Below, piece after piece: positions 1-8,939 of a stretch of 64,000 nt of DNA. Each line of letters starts with the position of its first letter. The first letter of the stretch is position 1. Source of the DNA: Thermococcus sp. 21S9 (GTDB lineage: Archaea > Methanobacteriota_B > Thermococci > Thermococcales > Thermococcaceae). The notes below the pieces were generated by a model. The model ran no database searches, was not told where the DNA came from, and saw nothing but the letters and a program-made list of their open reading frames with translations. The DNA is taken from assembly GCF_012027635.1 (NCBI RefSeq), contig NZ_SNUS01000001.1:496001-560000 (forward strand), given 5' to 3'. The position numbers and the translations under genes are program-made.

Positions 1-948
1 TTCAAGGAGAAGCCGAAGGTAATCGTCATCAGCAGGGCCGAGGCGATAAGGCTCTTCGGGCCCGAAAGCCAGAACGAGGAGGAGCTGAAGGTTCAGGAGC
101 TCACATACAAGATGACCCTCCTTCTGCCGGGGAACTACTCTTTCATCAAGGCGAAGGAGGAGCAAAGCGCCGGCTGGATTGCCCTCACGGTTGGAAACAC
201 AATCTACGTCATCGAGGAGAACTTCGAGGGAAACCCAGCGATGGCGAAGAGGGCTTTGGCGCATGAGCTTACGCACGTGTTGCAAAAGCAGTGGTTCGAC
301 GCAAAGTACGGTGCCAGCACCTTCGACGGGACTCTCGCGGTGAGGGCACTGGTTGAAGGCGATGCAGATTTGGTTGCGGACCTTTACTGCGAGCGGAACG
401 GGATTCCCATATACAAGATACGCTCCCTCAGCGGGAACCCGCTAACGGACATCGGCATCTTCCCCTACGTCTTCGGCGACCCATTCGTCCGCTACCTCTA
501 CGAAAAAGGTGGCTGGGAACTTGTAAACGAGGCCTACAGGCACTATCCCGTCTCAACGGCCCAGATAATGCACCCCGAGCTCTATCTGGAGAACGTGACT
601 CCGGTAAACGTTTCGCTGAGCGTTCCGGCCAACTGGAGCGTCATGAGGGACGACAGGATGGGTGAGTTCTACGTCTATGTCCTCCTCAGGGACGTTGCCA
701 AGCTCGACAACGGGACCGCGTGGAACGTTTCGAGCGCGTGGCTCGGCGACCACCTAATCCTCGCGACCAACGGAACCGACTACGTCCTCCTCTGGAAGGT
801 TGAGTTCTCCAGCGCAAAATCCGCGAAAACCTTCGCCGAAACCCTCAAGAGCCTCGCCGAAAAGGACACCTACGCGAAGGTCACAATCACCCTCGACGGA
901 AAGACCGTCACCCTAAAAGCCGTGAGGAGGGTCAGAGTTGAAGCTTAG
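1..948 (+). CDS. HExxH metalloprotease-like protein, 5' end cut off
   Basis: The reading frame is open from the first base, so the N-terminus lies outside the window. The visible 315 residues contain HELTH (bases about 265-279), a zinc-binding HExxH motif, followed about 30 residues later by an EGDAD segment that could supply the third (Glu) ligand of a gluzincin-type peptidase. The C-terminal third is rich in N-x-S/T sequons (for example NVT, NVS, NWS, NGT), which suggests an extracytoplasmic, glycosylated location. Function is inferred from the motif only; substrate unknown. Its last 11 bases overlap the next gene. Confidence 0.7.
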   Translation, partial: FKEKPKVIVISRAEAIRLFGPESQNEEELKVQELTYKMTLLLPGNYSFIKAKEEQSAGWIALTVGNTIYVIEENFEGNPAMAKRALAHELTHVLQKQWFDAKYGASTFDGTLAVRALVEGDADLVADLYCERNGIPIYKIRSLSGNPLTDIGIFPYVFGDPFVRYLYEKGGWELVNEAYRHYPVSTAQIMHPELYLENVTPVNVSLSVPANWSVMRDDRMGEFYVYVLLRDVAKLDNGTAWNVSSAWLGDHLILATNGTDYVLLWKVEFSSAKSAKTFAETLKSLAEKDTYAKVTITLDGKTVTLKAVRRVRVEA

Positions 949-2068
949 GTGTCCAATCTGCGGTAAGACCTATGAGAAGCCCGTCCAGAGGTGCGAGTGC
1001 GGTGAACCTGTCGAGTTCGAGCTCTTTGAGGGAGAACCCTACATCGGAAAGAGCGTCTGGGAACGCTTTTGGGACTTCTGGCCGGTTGAGCCGGTCCTTG
1101 AGCTTTCGCTCGGCGAGGGCGACACCCCGCTTGTGAAGTCGAAGCTCGGCGAGGAGTTCGGCGTTAAGCTATACCTCAAGAACGAGACCGTCAACCCGAC
1201 CTGGAGCTTCAAGGACAGGGGCACCTTCCTCGCGATGAGCTACGCCCTCAAAGCAGGCTACGAGACCGTTGGGACTGTCTCGACCGGAAACATGGCGGCG
1301 AGCGTCTCGGCTTACGCTTCACGCTTCGGGTTGAAAGCTAAAATTCTCGTCTCCGAGAGCGCAAGCGACGAGAAACTAAAGGCCGTCTCGGTCTACGGCG
1401 GGGAAGTGATAAGGGTCCTCGGGGACTACGGGAGGCTCTACTTTGAAAGCCTAGAACTCGGCGAACGGCTCGGGGTCTACTTCATGAACTCCGACAACCC
1501 CTTCAGAATCGAGGGTTACAAGAGTATCGCGTTTGAGATAGCCGAGGAGCTGACCCCTGACTACGTGCTAATTCCAACCAGCTCGGGCGGTCTTTTCAGG
1601 GGAATAGCCAAAGGCTTCATCGAGCTTTACGAGAATGGGCTTATTGAAAAACTCCCAAAGCTGATAGCGGTTCAGGCCGAGGGCTGTTCTCCGATATGCC
1701 GGGCCTTCCGCGAGGGGAAGGAAAAGGTGGAGCGCTTCGAGAACCCGAGAACGATAGCGAAGGCAATAGCGAACCCCTACCCGCCGAGCGGGAATGCGGT
1801 TCTGAAACTCCTGAGGGAGTTCGGCTGGGGTTGCGTTTCAGTTTCGGACGATGAAATCAGAAAAGCCCAGGAAAGGCTCGCCCTCGAAGGCCTCTTCGTC
1901 CAGCCGGCGAGCGCGACGGGAATAGCAACTCTGGAAAAGCTCGACCTTCCAGAAGGAGCCAAGGTCGTCTCGATTCTCACCGGTTCTGGATTGAGAACGC
2001 TGAAAGATGCCCCGGCAGGGGAGATAACGGAGTGCCCGCTCGAGGGGCTTGAAAACTGTCTGAGGTGA
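938..2068 (+). CDS. thrC: Threonine synthase (PLP fold type II)
   Basis: Converts O-phosphohomoserine to threonine in the cytoplasm. The 376-residue protein starts with a zinc-ribbon-like Cys set (C5, C8, C19, C21), as in many archaeal threonine synthases, then a fold-type II PLP domain. K92 in the SFKDRG motif is the expected Schiff-base lysine, and a glycine-rich phosphate-binding segment (SSGG) lies near residue 220. The start is TTG at 938, preceded by GGAGGG; it overlaps the upstream gene by 11 bases. A related PLP enzyme such as cysteate synthase cannot be fully excluded from sequence alone. Confidence 0.85.
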   Translation: MKLRCPICGKTYEKPVQRCECGEPVEFELFEGEPYIGKSVWERFWDFWPVEPVLELSLGEGDTPLVKSKLGEEFGVKLYLKNETVNPTWSFKDRGTFLAMSYALKAGYETVGTVSTGNMAASVSAYASRFGLKAKILVSESASDEKLKAVSVYGGEVIRVLGDYGRLYFESLELGERLGVYFMNSDNPFRIEGYKSIAFEIAEELTPDYVLIPTSSGGLFRGIAKGFIELYENGLIEKLPKLIAVQAEGCSPICRAFREGKEKVERFENPRTIAKAIANPYPPSGNAVLKLLREFGWGCVSVSDDEIRKAQERLALEGLFVQPASATGIATLEKLDLPEGAKVVSILTGSGLRTLKDAPAGEITECPLEGLENCLR

Positions 2069-2073
2069 TTGAG

Positions 2074-2862
2074 ATGCTCGTCGGAATAGGCCTGATGCCC
2101 CACGGAAACCCCGTTCTTGAGCCCCCAGACGAGAAAACCGAGAGGCTCGCGGAAGTCCTGAGGAGAATCGGAGAGGAGTTCAGGGGTGTGGACTCCTACG
2201 TCCTGATAAGCCCGCACAACGTCAGAATGAGCGACCATCTCGGCGTCATTCTCGCTGAAAACCTCGTCTCGTGGCTCGGCTTTGAGGGGAAGGAACTGCC
2301 CGGCGAGTGGAAAACCGATAGGGAGCTGGCGGAGAAGATTTACAGAGCCGAGAAGGAGGCGGGAATGCCAGTCGTTGACCTGAACTTTGCATCGCTACGC
2401 GGTGAATACTCGCGCTGGCCCCTGAGCTGGGGTGAGCTGATTCCGCTCCAGTTCCTCGAAAGGAAACCGCTCGTCCTGATGGCGCCATCGAGGGGAGTTG
2501 GCAGGGAAACGCTCGTCCGCTTTGGCGAAATCCTCGGCGAGGTCCTTGAGCGGGAGGGGAAGAGGGTTGCGCTGATAATCAGCGCGGACCACGGGCACGG
2601 GCACGATGAAAACGGCCCCTACGGGAAGGTGAAGGAGAGCGAAATCTATGATAGGCTGATAATGGAGCTGATTAACGAGAACCGCCTTGAAGAGCTTCTC
2701 AGCATCCCCGAGGAACTCGTTAGGAAGGCCCTCGTGGACAGCTACTGGCAGATGCTGATAATGCTTGGAGCCATGAGAAAGGCAGAGTTCGAGCTGAAGG
2801 CGAGCGCATACGCCTGTCCAACTTACTTCGGAATGGCCGGGGCGCTGTGGGTGCGGAAGTGA
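2074..2862 (+). CDS. LigB-fold class III extradiol dioxygenase-like protein
   Basis: A 262-residue protein of the class III extradiol dioxygenase/MEMO-like superfamily. Early His in MPHGN, a second His in SPHN and a late DHGHGHD segment are at the places where the family holds its metal ligands. The start is set at ATG 2074 because GAGGTGAT sits five bases upstream; a GTG at 2065, overlapping the thrC stop, is a possible longer start but lies inside that ribosome binding site. It is cotranscribed with thrC by position. The true substrate in archaea is unknown; aromatic ring cleavage is not implied by the context. Confidence 0.7.
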   Translation: MLVGIGLMPHGNPVLEPPDEKTERLAEVLRRIGEEFRGVDSYVLISPHNVRMSDHLGVILAENLVSWLGFEGKELPGEWKTDRELAEKIYRAEKEAGMPVVDLNFASLRGEYSRWPLSWGELIPLQFLERKPLVLMAPSRGVGRETLVRFGEILGEVLEREGKRVALIISADHGHGHDENGPYGKVKESEIYDRLIMELINENRLEELLSIPEELVRKALVDSYWQMLIMLGAMRKAEFELKASAYACPTYFGMAGALWVRK

Positions 2863-2864
2863 AG

Positions 2865-2874
2865 GTTTAAATGC
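2865..2874 (+). promoter_or_regulatory. TATA box of vapBC
   Basis: GGTTTAAATG lies about 31-40 bases before the vapB start and is the only AT-rich archaeal TATA-like element in the 42-base gap. GGTGATTCC directly precedes ATG 2905 as ribosome binding site. Confidence 0.45.
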
Positions 2875-2904
2875 TCCACTTCTCTTCATGTTTATGGTGA
2901 TTCC

Positions 2905-3165
2905 ATGTCATCTACAAAACATGTGCAGACCGAGATTGATGAGAGCCTGTACTCAATGCTCAAGGCTCTCTCACTCAGGGAGGGGAAGCCCATAAAGGAG
3001 ATACTCCGGGAGGCCATAGAGGAGTACCTCAAGAGAAACGCGGGAATAACAGAGGAGGAAGTGGAAAAAGACCCAATCTGGAAGGCATTCGGCGCGGTGG
3101 AGCTTAAGGGCAGGAAGACGAGCCACGATGAGGACTGGGGAGTGGTCGAATGGCGAAGCCACTGA
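2905..3165 (+). CDS. vapB: VapB-type antitoxin, ribbon-helix-helix
   Basis: An 86-residue protein whose first 45 residues read as a ribbon-helix-helix (CopG/MetJ-like) DNA-binding domain: a short beta segment (VQTEIDESLY) followed by two helices including EGKPIKEILREAIEEYL. The charged, likely flexible C-terminus would bind the toxin. It overlaps the PIN-domain toxin gene by 16 bases, the usual order antitoxin-toxin. Expected to repress its own promoter with the toxin. Confidence 0.8.
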   Translation: MSSTKHVQTEIDESLYSMLKALSLREGKPIKEILREAIEEYLKRNAGITEEEVEKDPIWKAFGAVELKGRKTSHDEDWGVVEWRSH

Positions 3166-3578
3166 GGCCAGAGCTGTTCTACATGGACACGAGCGCCATG
3201 ATAGCTCTCCTCGTCAGGGACGACCCGGAGCACGAGCGGGCCTTGAGCTTCTTTAGGGACGCCGTTAGGGAGGGGTCGGTTTTCGTAATCGGTAGGCCCA
3301 CGCTGATGGAGTTCCTGAACGGCGTTGCAAAGCACGTTGGAAAGGACGTTGCCGAGGAGCAGTACCGCCTCTACACCGCGAGCAGGTTCATCTTCATCGA
3401 GAAGGAAACCGAAGCGGACTGGGAACGGGCCTGGGAGCTTTTCTTCAAGTACCGCGACCAGCAGGGAATAGACTTATTCGACAGCTTAGCTTTCGCAATA
3501 ATGGAGAGGCTTGGAATCAGGAAGGCGTTCACCTTCGACAGCGACTTCGCGGTTCACGGCTTCGTCATGGCCCCATAG
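3150..3578 (+). CDS. vapC: VapC-type PIN-domain toxin
   Basis: A 142-residue PIN-domain ribonuclease, the toxin partner of the upstream antitoxin. The acidic residues of the PIN active site are visible: D13 in MDTSAM, E in LMEFLNG, D in IDLFDSLAF and D in FTFDSDF. The start ATG 3150 is preceded by GGGGAGTGG. RNA target unknown. It ends one base short of the convergent alaX stop. Confidence 0.82.
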   Translation: MAKPLRPELFYMDTSAMIALLVRDDPEHERALSFFRDAVREGSVFVIGRPTLMEFLNGVAKHVGKDVAEEQYRLYTASRFIFIEKETEADWERAWELFFKYRDQQGIDLFDSLAFAIMERLGIRKAFTFDSDFAVHGFVMAP

Positions 3579-3579
3579 A

Positions 3580-4038
3580 TTAAAGCACCTCAAAACTAAT
3601 CTCCAAAAGCTCCCTGCTCCTCCTGAAGCGGACCTTCCTGATTCTTATTTTCCCAATTTCGCCCGTCGTCTTCGTGTGCTCCTTATTGCACGCGTTGACG
3701 TTCCAGCCCTCGATGACGACCACCTTGAGGGTTCTAACTTCCTCGGGAACCGGAAACAGGTCGTACATGTCCTCTCCAAAGCGCTTCTCCGCTTCCTCAC
3801 GCGGAAGCTCGTAAACTTTAACCGGAACGTTCTCCTTAACTTTCTCGTTGGCGAGGCGTTCTATTTCAGCGATTTCCTCGGGCGTTGGCTTCCGGTCGAA
3901 CTTAACTGCCAGAACCCCGCGGTTGCCTTTAACGTAGGTCGAGGCCGTCCACTTGGCCTTTTCGCCGAGAACCTTCACAACCGCACCCTTGACCACGTGG
4001 AGTGCCGTGTGAGTTCTAACCTCAATATTCCCTTCCAT
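3580..4038 (-). CDS. alaX: Alanyl-tRNA editing protein AlaX (small form)
   Basis: A trans-acting hydrolase that removes serine (or glycine) mischarged onto tRNA-Ala. It is a stand-alone version of the AlaRS editing domain. The zinc ligands are in place: H10 and H14 (THTALH) and C117 and H121 (NACNKEHT). The start at 4038 gives 152 residues, close to the Pyrococcus short AlaX; a more upstream ATG at 4080 would add 14 residues unlike the family. Transcribed toward vapC. Confidence 0.88.
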   Translation of the reverse strand: MEGNIEVRTHTALHVVKGAVVKVLGEKAKWTASTYVKGNRGVLAVKFDRKPTPEEIAEIERLANEKVKENVPVKVYELPREEAEKRFGEDMYDLFPVPEEVRTLKVVVIEGWNVNACNKEHTKTTGEIGKIRIRKVRFRRSRELLEISFEVL

Positions 4039-4245
4039 GACAATCCCCGAAAGCGTCTTCGGCAATCGTTTATTAACCAATCGGGTAATCTGGAAACGGC
4101 GGAGATTCAGCGTTTTTTGAAGGTTTTTCAGGAAACGTCAGATGATTTCGAAGGAGTTACGTAAAAGTCTTTCATCACTAAACGAAAACCGTTATAAGTG
4201 TAAAGGGCAATACACCAGCGGACAAAGTTTTAGAGGTGAACGAAA

Positions 4246-5595
4246 ATGGCCGAGAAGAAAAAGAAGAGAGTTCTTATTCTTGGAGCGGCCGGAAGGGACT
4301 TCCACAACTTCAACGTGTTCTTCAGGGACAACCCCGACTACGAGGTCGTGGCCTTCACCGCAACCCAGATTCCGGACATCGAGGGCAGGATTTACCCGCC
4401 CGAGCTCGCCGGTGAGCTCTACCCGAACGGCATTCCGATATGGAGCGAGGACGACATGGAGAAGATAATCAAGGAGCACGACATCGACATCGTCGTCTTC
4501 GCCTACTCAGACGTTCCGCACGAGCACGTCATGCACCTCGCGAGCAGGGCCCACTCGGCCGGCGCCGACTTCTGGCTCCTTGGACCCAAGAGTACCATGC
4601 TCAAGAGCACCAAGCCCGTCGTTGCCGTTACTGCCATAAGAACCGGCTGTGGAAAGAGCCAGACCAGCAGAAAGGTCGCCCAGCTCCTCCAGGAGATGGG
4701 CTACAAGGTCGTTGCCATAAGGCACCCGATGCCATACGGTGACCTGAGGAAGCAGGTCGTTCAGAGGTTCGCCACCTTCGAGGACCTCGACAAGTACGAG
4801 TGCACCATCGAGGAGCGCGAGGAGTACGAGCCCTACATCGAGCGCGGTATGGTTGTCTACGCGGGCGTTGACTACGAGAAGATTCTCCGCGAGGCCGAGA
4901 AGGAGGCCGACATAATCCTCTGGGACGGCGGAAACAACGACTTCCCGTTCTACGAGCCCGACCTCTGGATTACGGTCGTTGACCCGCACAGGCCCGGCCA
5001 CGAGCTCAAGTACCACCCCGGTGAGACCAACTTCAGGGCCGCTGACGTCATAATCATCAACAAGATTGACACCGCCAACAGGGACGACATCCAGACCGTC
5101 CGCGAGAACATCGAGAAGATTAACCCGAACGCCACCGTCATCGAGGCTGCCTCGCCGATATTCGTTGACAACCCCGAGCTCATCAAGGGCAAGCGCGTTC
5201 TCGTCGTCGAGGACGGTCCGACCCTCACCCACGGCGGTATGAAGTACGGAGCCGGCTACGTTGCAGCGAAGAAGTTCGGAGCGAAGGAAATCATCGACCC
5301 GAGGCCCTACGCCGTCGGCTCAATCGTCGAGACCTACAAGAAGTACCCGCACCTCGACCTCATTCTGCCGGCCATGGGCTACGGCAAGAAGCAGATTAAG
5401 GAGCTCGAGGAGACCATCAACAGGGCAGATGCGGACGTGGTCATCATGGGTACCCCCGTTGACCTGCGCAGGTTCATGAACCTCAACAAGCCGGCCGTCC
5501 GCGTCAAGTACGAGCTCGAGGAAATCGGCCAGCCCAAGCTCAAGGACGTCCTCGAGAACTGGGTCAAGAACTGCGAGAAGCTCAAGAAGGAGTGA
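4246..5595 (+). CDS. Cyclic 2,3-diphosphoglycerate synthase-like P-loop NTPase
   Basis: A 449-residue soluble protein. Residues 8-120 form a Rossmann-like region, and residues 133-140 (TGCGKSQT) are a Walker A loop, with NKID (near residue 277) resembling a G4 motif. Overall it matches the family of archaeal cyclic 2,3-diphosphoglycerate synthetase, which makes a thermoprotective solute from 2,3-diphosphoglycerate. Whether Thermococcales use it that way is not settled; a GTPase of other function is possible. TATA-like CGTTATAAGTG near 4189 and GAGGTGA before the start support its own transcript. Confidence 0.7.
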   Translation: MAEKKKKRVLILGAAGRDFHNFNVFFRDNPDYEVVAFTATQIPDIEGRIYPPELAGELYPNGIPIWSEDDMEKIIKEHDIDIVVFAYSDVPHEHVMHLASRAHSAGADFWLLGPKSTMLKSTKPVVAVTAIRTGCGKSQTSRKVAQLLQEMGYKVVAIRHPMPYGDLRKQVVQRFATFEDLDKYECTIEEREEYEPYIERGMVVYAGVDYEKILREAEKEADIILWDGGNNDFPFYEPDLWITVVDPHRPGHELKYHPGETNFRAADVIIINKIDTANRDDIQTVRENIEKINPNATVIEAASPIFVDNPELIKGKRVLVVEDGPTLTHGGMKYGAGYVAAKKFGAKEIIDPRPYAVGSIVETYKKYPHLDLILPAMGYGKKQIKELEETINRADADVVIMGTPVDLRRFMNLNKPAVRVKYELEEIGQPKLKDVLENWVKNCEKLKKE

Positions 5596-5626
5596 AGTTT
5601 TTAACCTCCACTCCTAATTTTTCTTC

Positions 5627-5878
5627 ATGTTCGACGTGGTCATCGGAATCTGGGGTGTGATTTGGGCTCTCAACATCGCGGGCTTCGCGTGGGTTACCTA
5701 CGACGTCGTTAAGAATCAGAAACTTATGCCAGAATCAGAGAGGCTCGTCTGGATTTTCATGGCGTTTCTGTTCGGTTCGCTCATCGCCCTCGTCTACGCC
5801 ATCTCAATTAAGCTGAGCGGGAAGTACGAGGAGGTCGAGCTCGAGGAGAACGAAAACGAAGAGGTCAAAGTGTGGTAG
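5627..5878 (+). CDS. Small two-helix membrane protein, unknown
   Basis: An 83-residue protein with two hydrophobic helices (about residues 4-24 and 42-62) and a very acidic C-terminal tail (EEVELEENENEE). The gene has its own TATA-like GTTTTTAACC just upstream at about 5597. Topology suggests a hairpin in the membrane with the acidic tail in the cytoplasm. No family recognised. Confidence 0.7.
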   Translation: MFDVVIGIWGVIWALNIAGFAWVTYDVVKNQKLMPESERLVWIFMAFLFGSLIALVYAISIKLSGKYEEVELEENENEEVKVW

Positions 5879-5911
5879 AAAGCCTTTTATGGTGAAAGGC
5901 CCAACCTAAAT

Positions 5912-5955
5912 CGCCCGGGGAGCACCGCCGAAGGCGGAGTCAATGAACTCGGGCG
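5912..5955 (+). ncRNA. Candidate structured RNA with three-way junction
   Basis: In the 206-base spacer between two convergent genes, CGCCC (5912-5916) pairs with GGGCG (5951-5955), enclosing a perfect hairpin CCGCC-GAA-GGCGG (5925-5937) and a second possible hairpin AGT-CAATGA-ACT. A TATA-like CTTTTATGG (about 5884) sits 25 bases upstream, where an archaeal promoter would be, and CCCCCTTTT follows at about 5964. No protein frame and no known riboswitch or C/D-box motif was recognised. Strand is inferred from the TATA-like element. It could instead be a 3' UTR or terminator structure. Confidence 0.35.
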
Positions 5956-6084
5956 GGTTATTACCCCCTTTTCACGGTGTTTGAGGTTTCAATGCATGGC
6001 AGAAAAGGCACCTTTGTAATGATGTTATAATTCCTGAGAAGCGCAAATTTTCAAGATTTATAAAGGTGTGAGAACCAGAAGTCC

Positions 6085-6495
6085 TCACTCTCCAACGACC
6101 TGCACTATAACGCGCCTGTGCCTTGGCCTCACATCAAGCTCGACGAAGAAAATCTGTTGCCAGGTTCCGCGAACGAGCCGGCCGTCTATGACGGAAAAGC
6201 ACTCGCTCGCACCGAGAAGGGTCGCGCGCAGGTGACTGTGGGCGTTGTCGTCTATCCGGTCATGGAGGTAGCCGGCGCCTTTTGGTATCAGCTCCATCAA
6301 CGCCCTCTTAAAGTCCTCCAGAAGGCCCGACTCGTGCTCTATCGTAACTATCGCGCCCGTTGCCCCAGGCACGAAGACCAGAACGTGCCCGTTCTGGATT
6401 CCGGACTCTTCGACAACCCTCTCAACCTCGGCAGTTATGTCCACGAGGTCAATCTCGCCCCTCGTTGAAAACCAGAGCTCCTTGCTGTAAATCAT
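6085..6495 (-). CDS. yjbQ: YjbQ/UPF0047 family protein, secondary thiamine-phosphate synthase
   Basis: A 136-residue protein of the YjbQ family; the family hallmark DDNAHSHLRATLLG is present, and its His residues form a metal/phosphate-binding pocket. Family members can weakly make thiamine phosphate, which fits the location directly behind a ThiR-type regulator with an ATGA overlap (6492-6495). GGAGGTGATG precedes the start. The physiological role of YjbQ is still uncertain, so the thiamine link is partly inference from context. Confidence 0.85.
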   Translation of the reverse strand: MIYSKELWFSTRGEIDLVDITAEVERVVEESGIQNGHVLVFVPGATGAIVTIEHESGLLEDFKRALMELIPKGAGYLHDRIDDNAHSHLRATLLGASECFSVIDGRLVRGTWQQIFFVELDVRPRHRRVIVQVVGE

Positions 6496-7379
6496 TTCAT
6501 CACCTCCAACAGGGCTTTAACCTTCCCGACGACGTCGAGGGGATTCCTACCGAAGACGTAGGCGAGTGGTTCAACGCCCTCCCCACCCCAGTCGAGGACG
6601 AAATCGGGGGAATCGTTCTCGAAGAGACCGGCTATTCGTTTTATTGCCTCCTCGTCGCTCAGACCACCGGTTCTAACCTCTGCATAACGGAACGGCAGTT
6701 TCCTAATGGCTTTGGCCACGTTTTCATCAAGCCTGACGTTCATGACGCTCCGCACTTCCGGGGCCTTCCCTGAGACCGAAAGGATTAGGGAAGCGGTAAA
6801 CTTACTCGCTCCGGGTTCAGGGGGGAGGGCATAAGGCCGGCCCTTGACGAGGGTTATCCTCCCGGGAATCGCGATTACGTCGGCTGGACTCTTCGCTCCG
6901 GGGGGCGCGTAGGCCAAGTTGCTCCTGACCTCCGGGATAAGCTTCGAAAGTCCCGGCAGGGAGATAAGCTCGCGGAGGGCCAGCCTCATCTCCTCGAGGG
7001 CCATCGACTCCCGGGGAGCGAACAGGGACCTGCAGGTTTCTTCGCTCACTCCCGAGTACAGGGCGTAGTGCCTGCACAGGTCGCCGGAGGAGAAGAGCTC
7101 AAAGAGCCTCCTTGAGGTGAAAGTTATTATTTCATCCTTCGATGCGCCTGAAAGGATTAAACTCGCGATTTCCTCGGCGATACCGTCGAGAAGCGATGCG
7201 ACCTCCTCTGGAGGACGCTTGTACGTGCCCCCAAGGTACTTGCTCACCATCGCCTGCGTTATGCCAAGGTAACTCGCTATCCTCGACTGTCTGAACCCCT
7301 CACGGTAGAGGATTCCCGCTATCCGCGCGCGCAGATACGGCATAAGCTCTTCGGCAATGTAAACGCTCGGCGTCTTCAT
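6492..7379 (-). CDS. thiR: ThiR-type regulator: HTH plus ThiN domain
   Basis: A 295-residue two-domain protein. Residues about 18-50 (RQSRIASYLGITQAMVSKYL) are a helix-turn-helix, and residues about 120-295 resemble the ThiN thiamine-phosphate synthase domain found in bifunctional archaeal ThiDN. In archaea, HTH-ThiN proteins (ThiR) sense thiamine phosphate and repress thiamine genes; the ThiN part is then a sensor. First gene of the thiR-yjbQ operon and divergent from pyrB. A direct repeat next to its TATA box suggests autoregulation. Confidence 0.8.
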   Translation of the reverse strand: MKTPSVYIAEELMPYLRARIAGILYREGFRQSRIASYLGITQAMVSKYLGGTYKRPPEEVASLLDGIAEEIASLILSGASKDEIITFTSRRLFELFSSGDLCRHYALYSGVSEETCRSLFAPRESMALEEMRLALRELISLPGLSKLIPEVRSNLAYAPPGAKSPADVIAIPGRITLVKGRPYALPPEPGASKFTASLILSVSGKAPEVRSVMNVRLDENVAKAIRKLPFRYAEVRTGGLSDEEAIKRIAGLFENDSPDFVLDWGGEGVEPLAYVFGRNPLDVVGKVKALLEVMK

Positions 7380-7392
7380 ACCATCACCCTAA

Positions 7393-7420
7393 AACCAGGT
7401 TATTGGATGTTCTAACCAGG
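7393..7420 (-). promoter_or_regulatory. Direct repeat AACCAGG, possible ThiR operator
   Basis: AACCAGG occurs at 7393-7399 and again at 7414-7420, exactly 21 bases apart (two helical turns). The second copy abuts the probable TATA box of thiR (ATTTAAAC on the minus strand, about 7420-7428), and the first lies near the expected transcription start. The arrangement fits a repressor site for autoregulation; the factor is inferred. Confidence 0.4.
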
Positions 7421-7458
7421 GTTTAAATCATTGACTCAACACATAGATGTCAAAAAAG

Positions 7459-8433
<975 letters not shown>

Positions 8434-8889
8434 ATGCCCGAGCTGAAGGTTGAGGTAATTCCCGAGGGAACGGTAATAGACCACATTCCGGCAGGAAAGT
8501 GGCTCAAGGTCATCGAAATCCTCGGCCTGACGAAGCCGAACGGGGGGACCCTCCTCATAGCCTCGAACGTTCCGAGCAGGAAGCTCGGCAGGAAGGACAT
8601 CGTGAAGGTCGAGGGACGCTACCTCAGCGAGGAAGAGGTGAACAAGATTGCACTCATCGCGCCGGACGCTACCGTCAACATCGTCAGGGACTACAAGATA
8701 GTGGAGAAGTTCAAGGTCTCGATTCCGGACGAGATAGTCGGAATTCTCACCTGCCCGAATCCAAACTGCGTCAGCAACCACGAGTACGTTAAACCGCGCT
8801 TCAAGGTCGAGAGCAGGGACCCGCTCAAGCTCCGTTGCCACTACTGCGAGAGAACGATTGAGGGAGATGAAATCCTGGGGAACCTTTGA
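8434..8889 (+). CDS. pyrI: Aspartate carbamoyltransferase, regulatory subunit
   Basis: A 151-residue regulatory chain. The N-terminal half is the nucleotide-binding domain; the C-terminal half carries the four zinc cysteines (CPNPNC and CHYC, residues about 109-141) that hold it to PyrB. Expected to give allosteric control by nucleotides. The start codon follows the pyrB stop directly. Confidence 0.95.
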   Translation: MPELKVEVIPEGTVIDHIPAGKWLKVIEILGLTKPNGGTLLIASNVPSRKLGRKDIVKVEGRYLSEEEVNKIALIAPDATVNIVRDYKIVEKFKVSIPDEIVGILTCPNPNCVSNHEYVKPRFKVESRDPLKLRCHYCERTIEGDEILGNL

Positions 8890-8896
8890 TTGCAAA

Positions 8897-8902
8897 TTTT
8901 TT
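8897..8902 (+). terminator. T-run terminator after pyrI
   Basis: Six consecutive T residues begin eight bases after the pyrI stop codon in an AT-rich gap. Runs of T are the usual intrinsic termination signal in Thermococcales. No hairpin is seen. Confidence 0.35.
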
Positions 8903-8939
8903 CCACAACTTTTAATAACTTTCACTTCAATCCACCACT

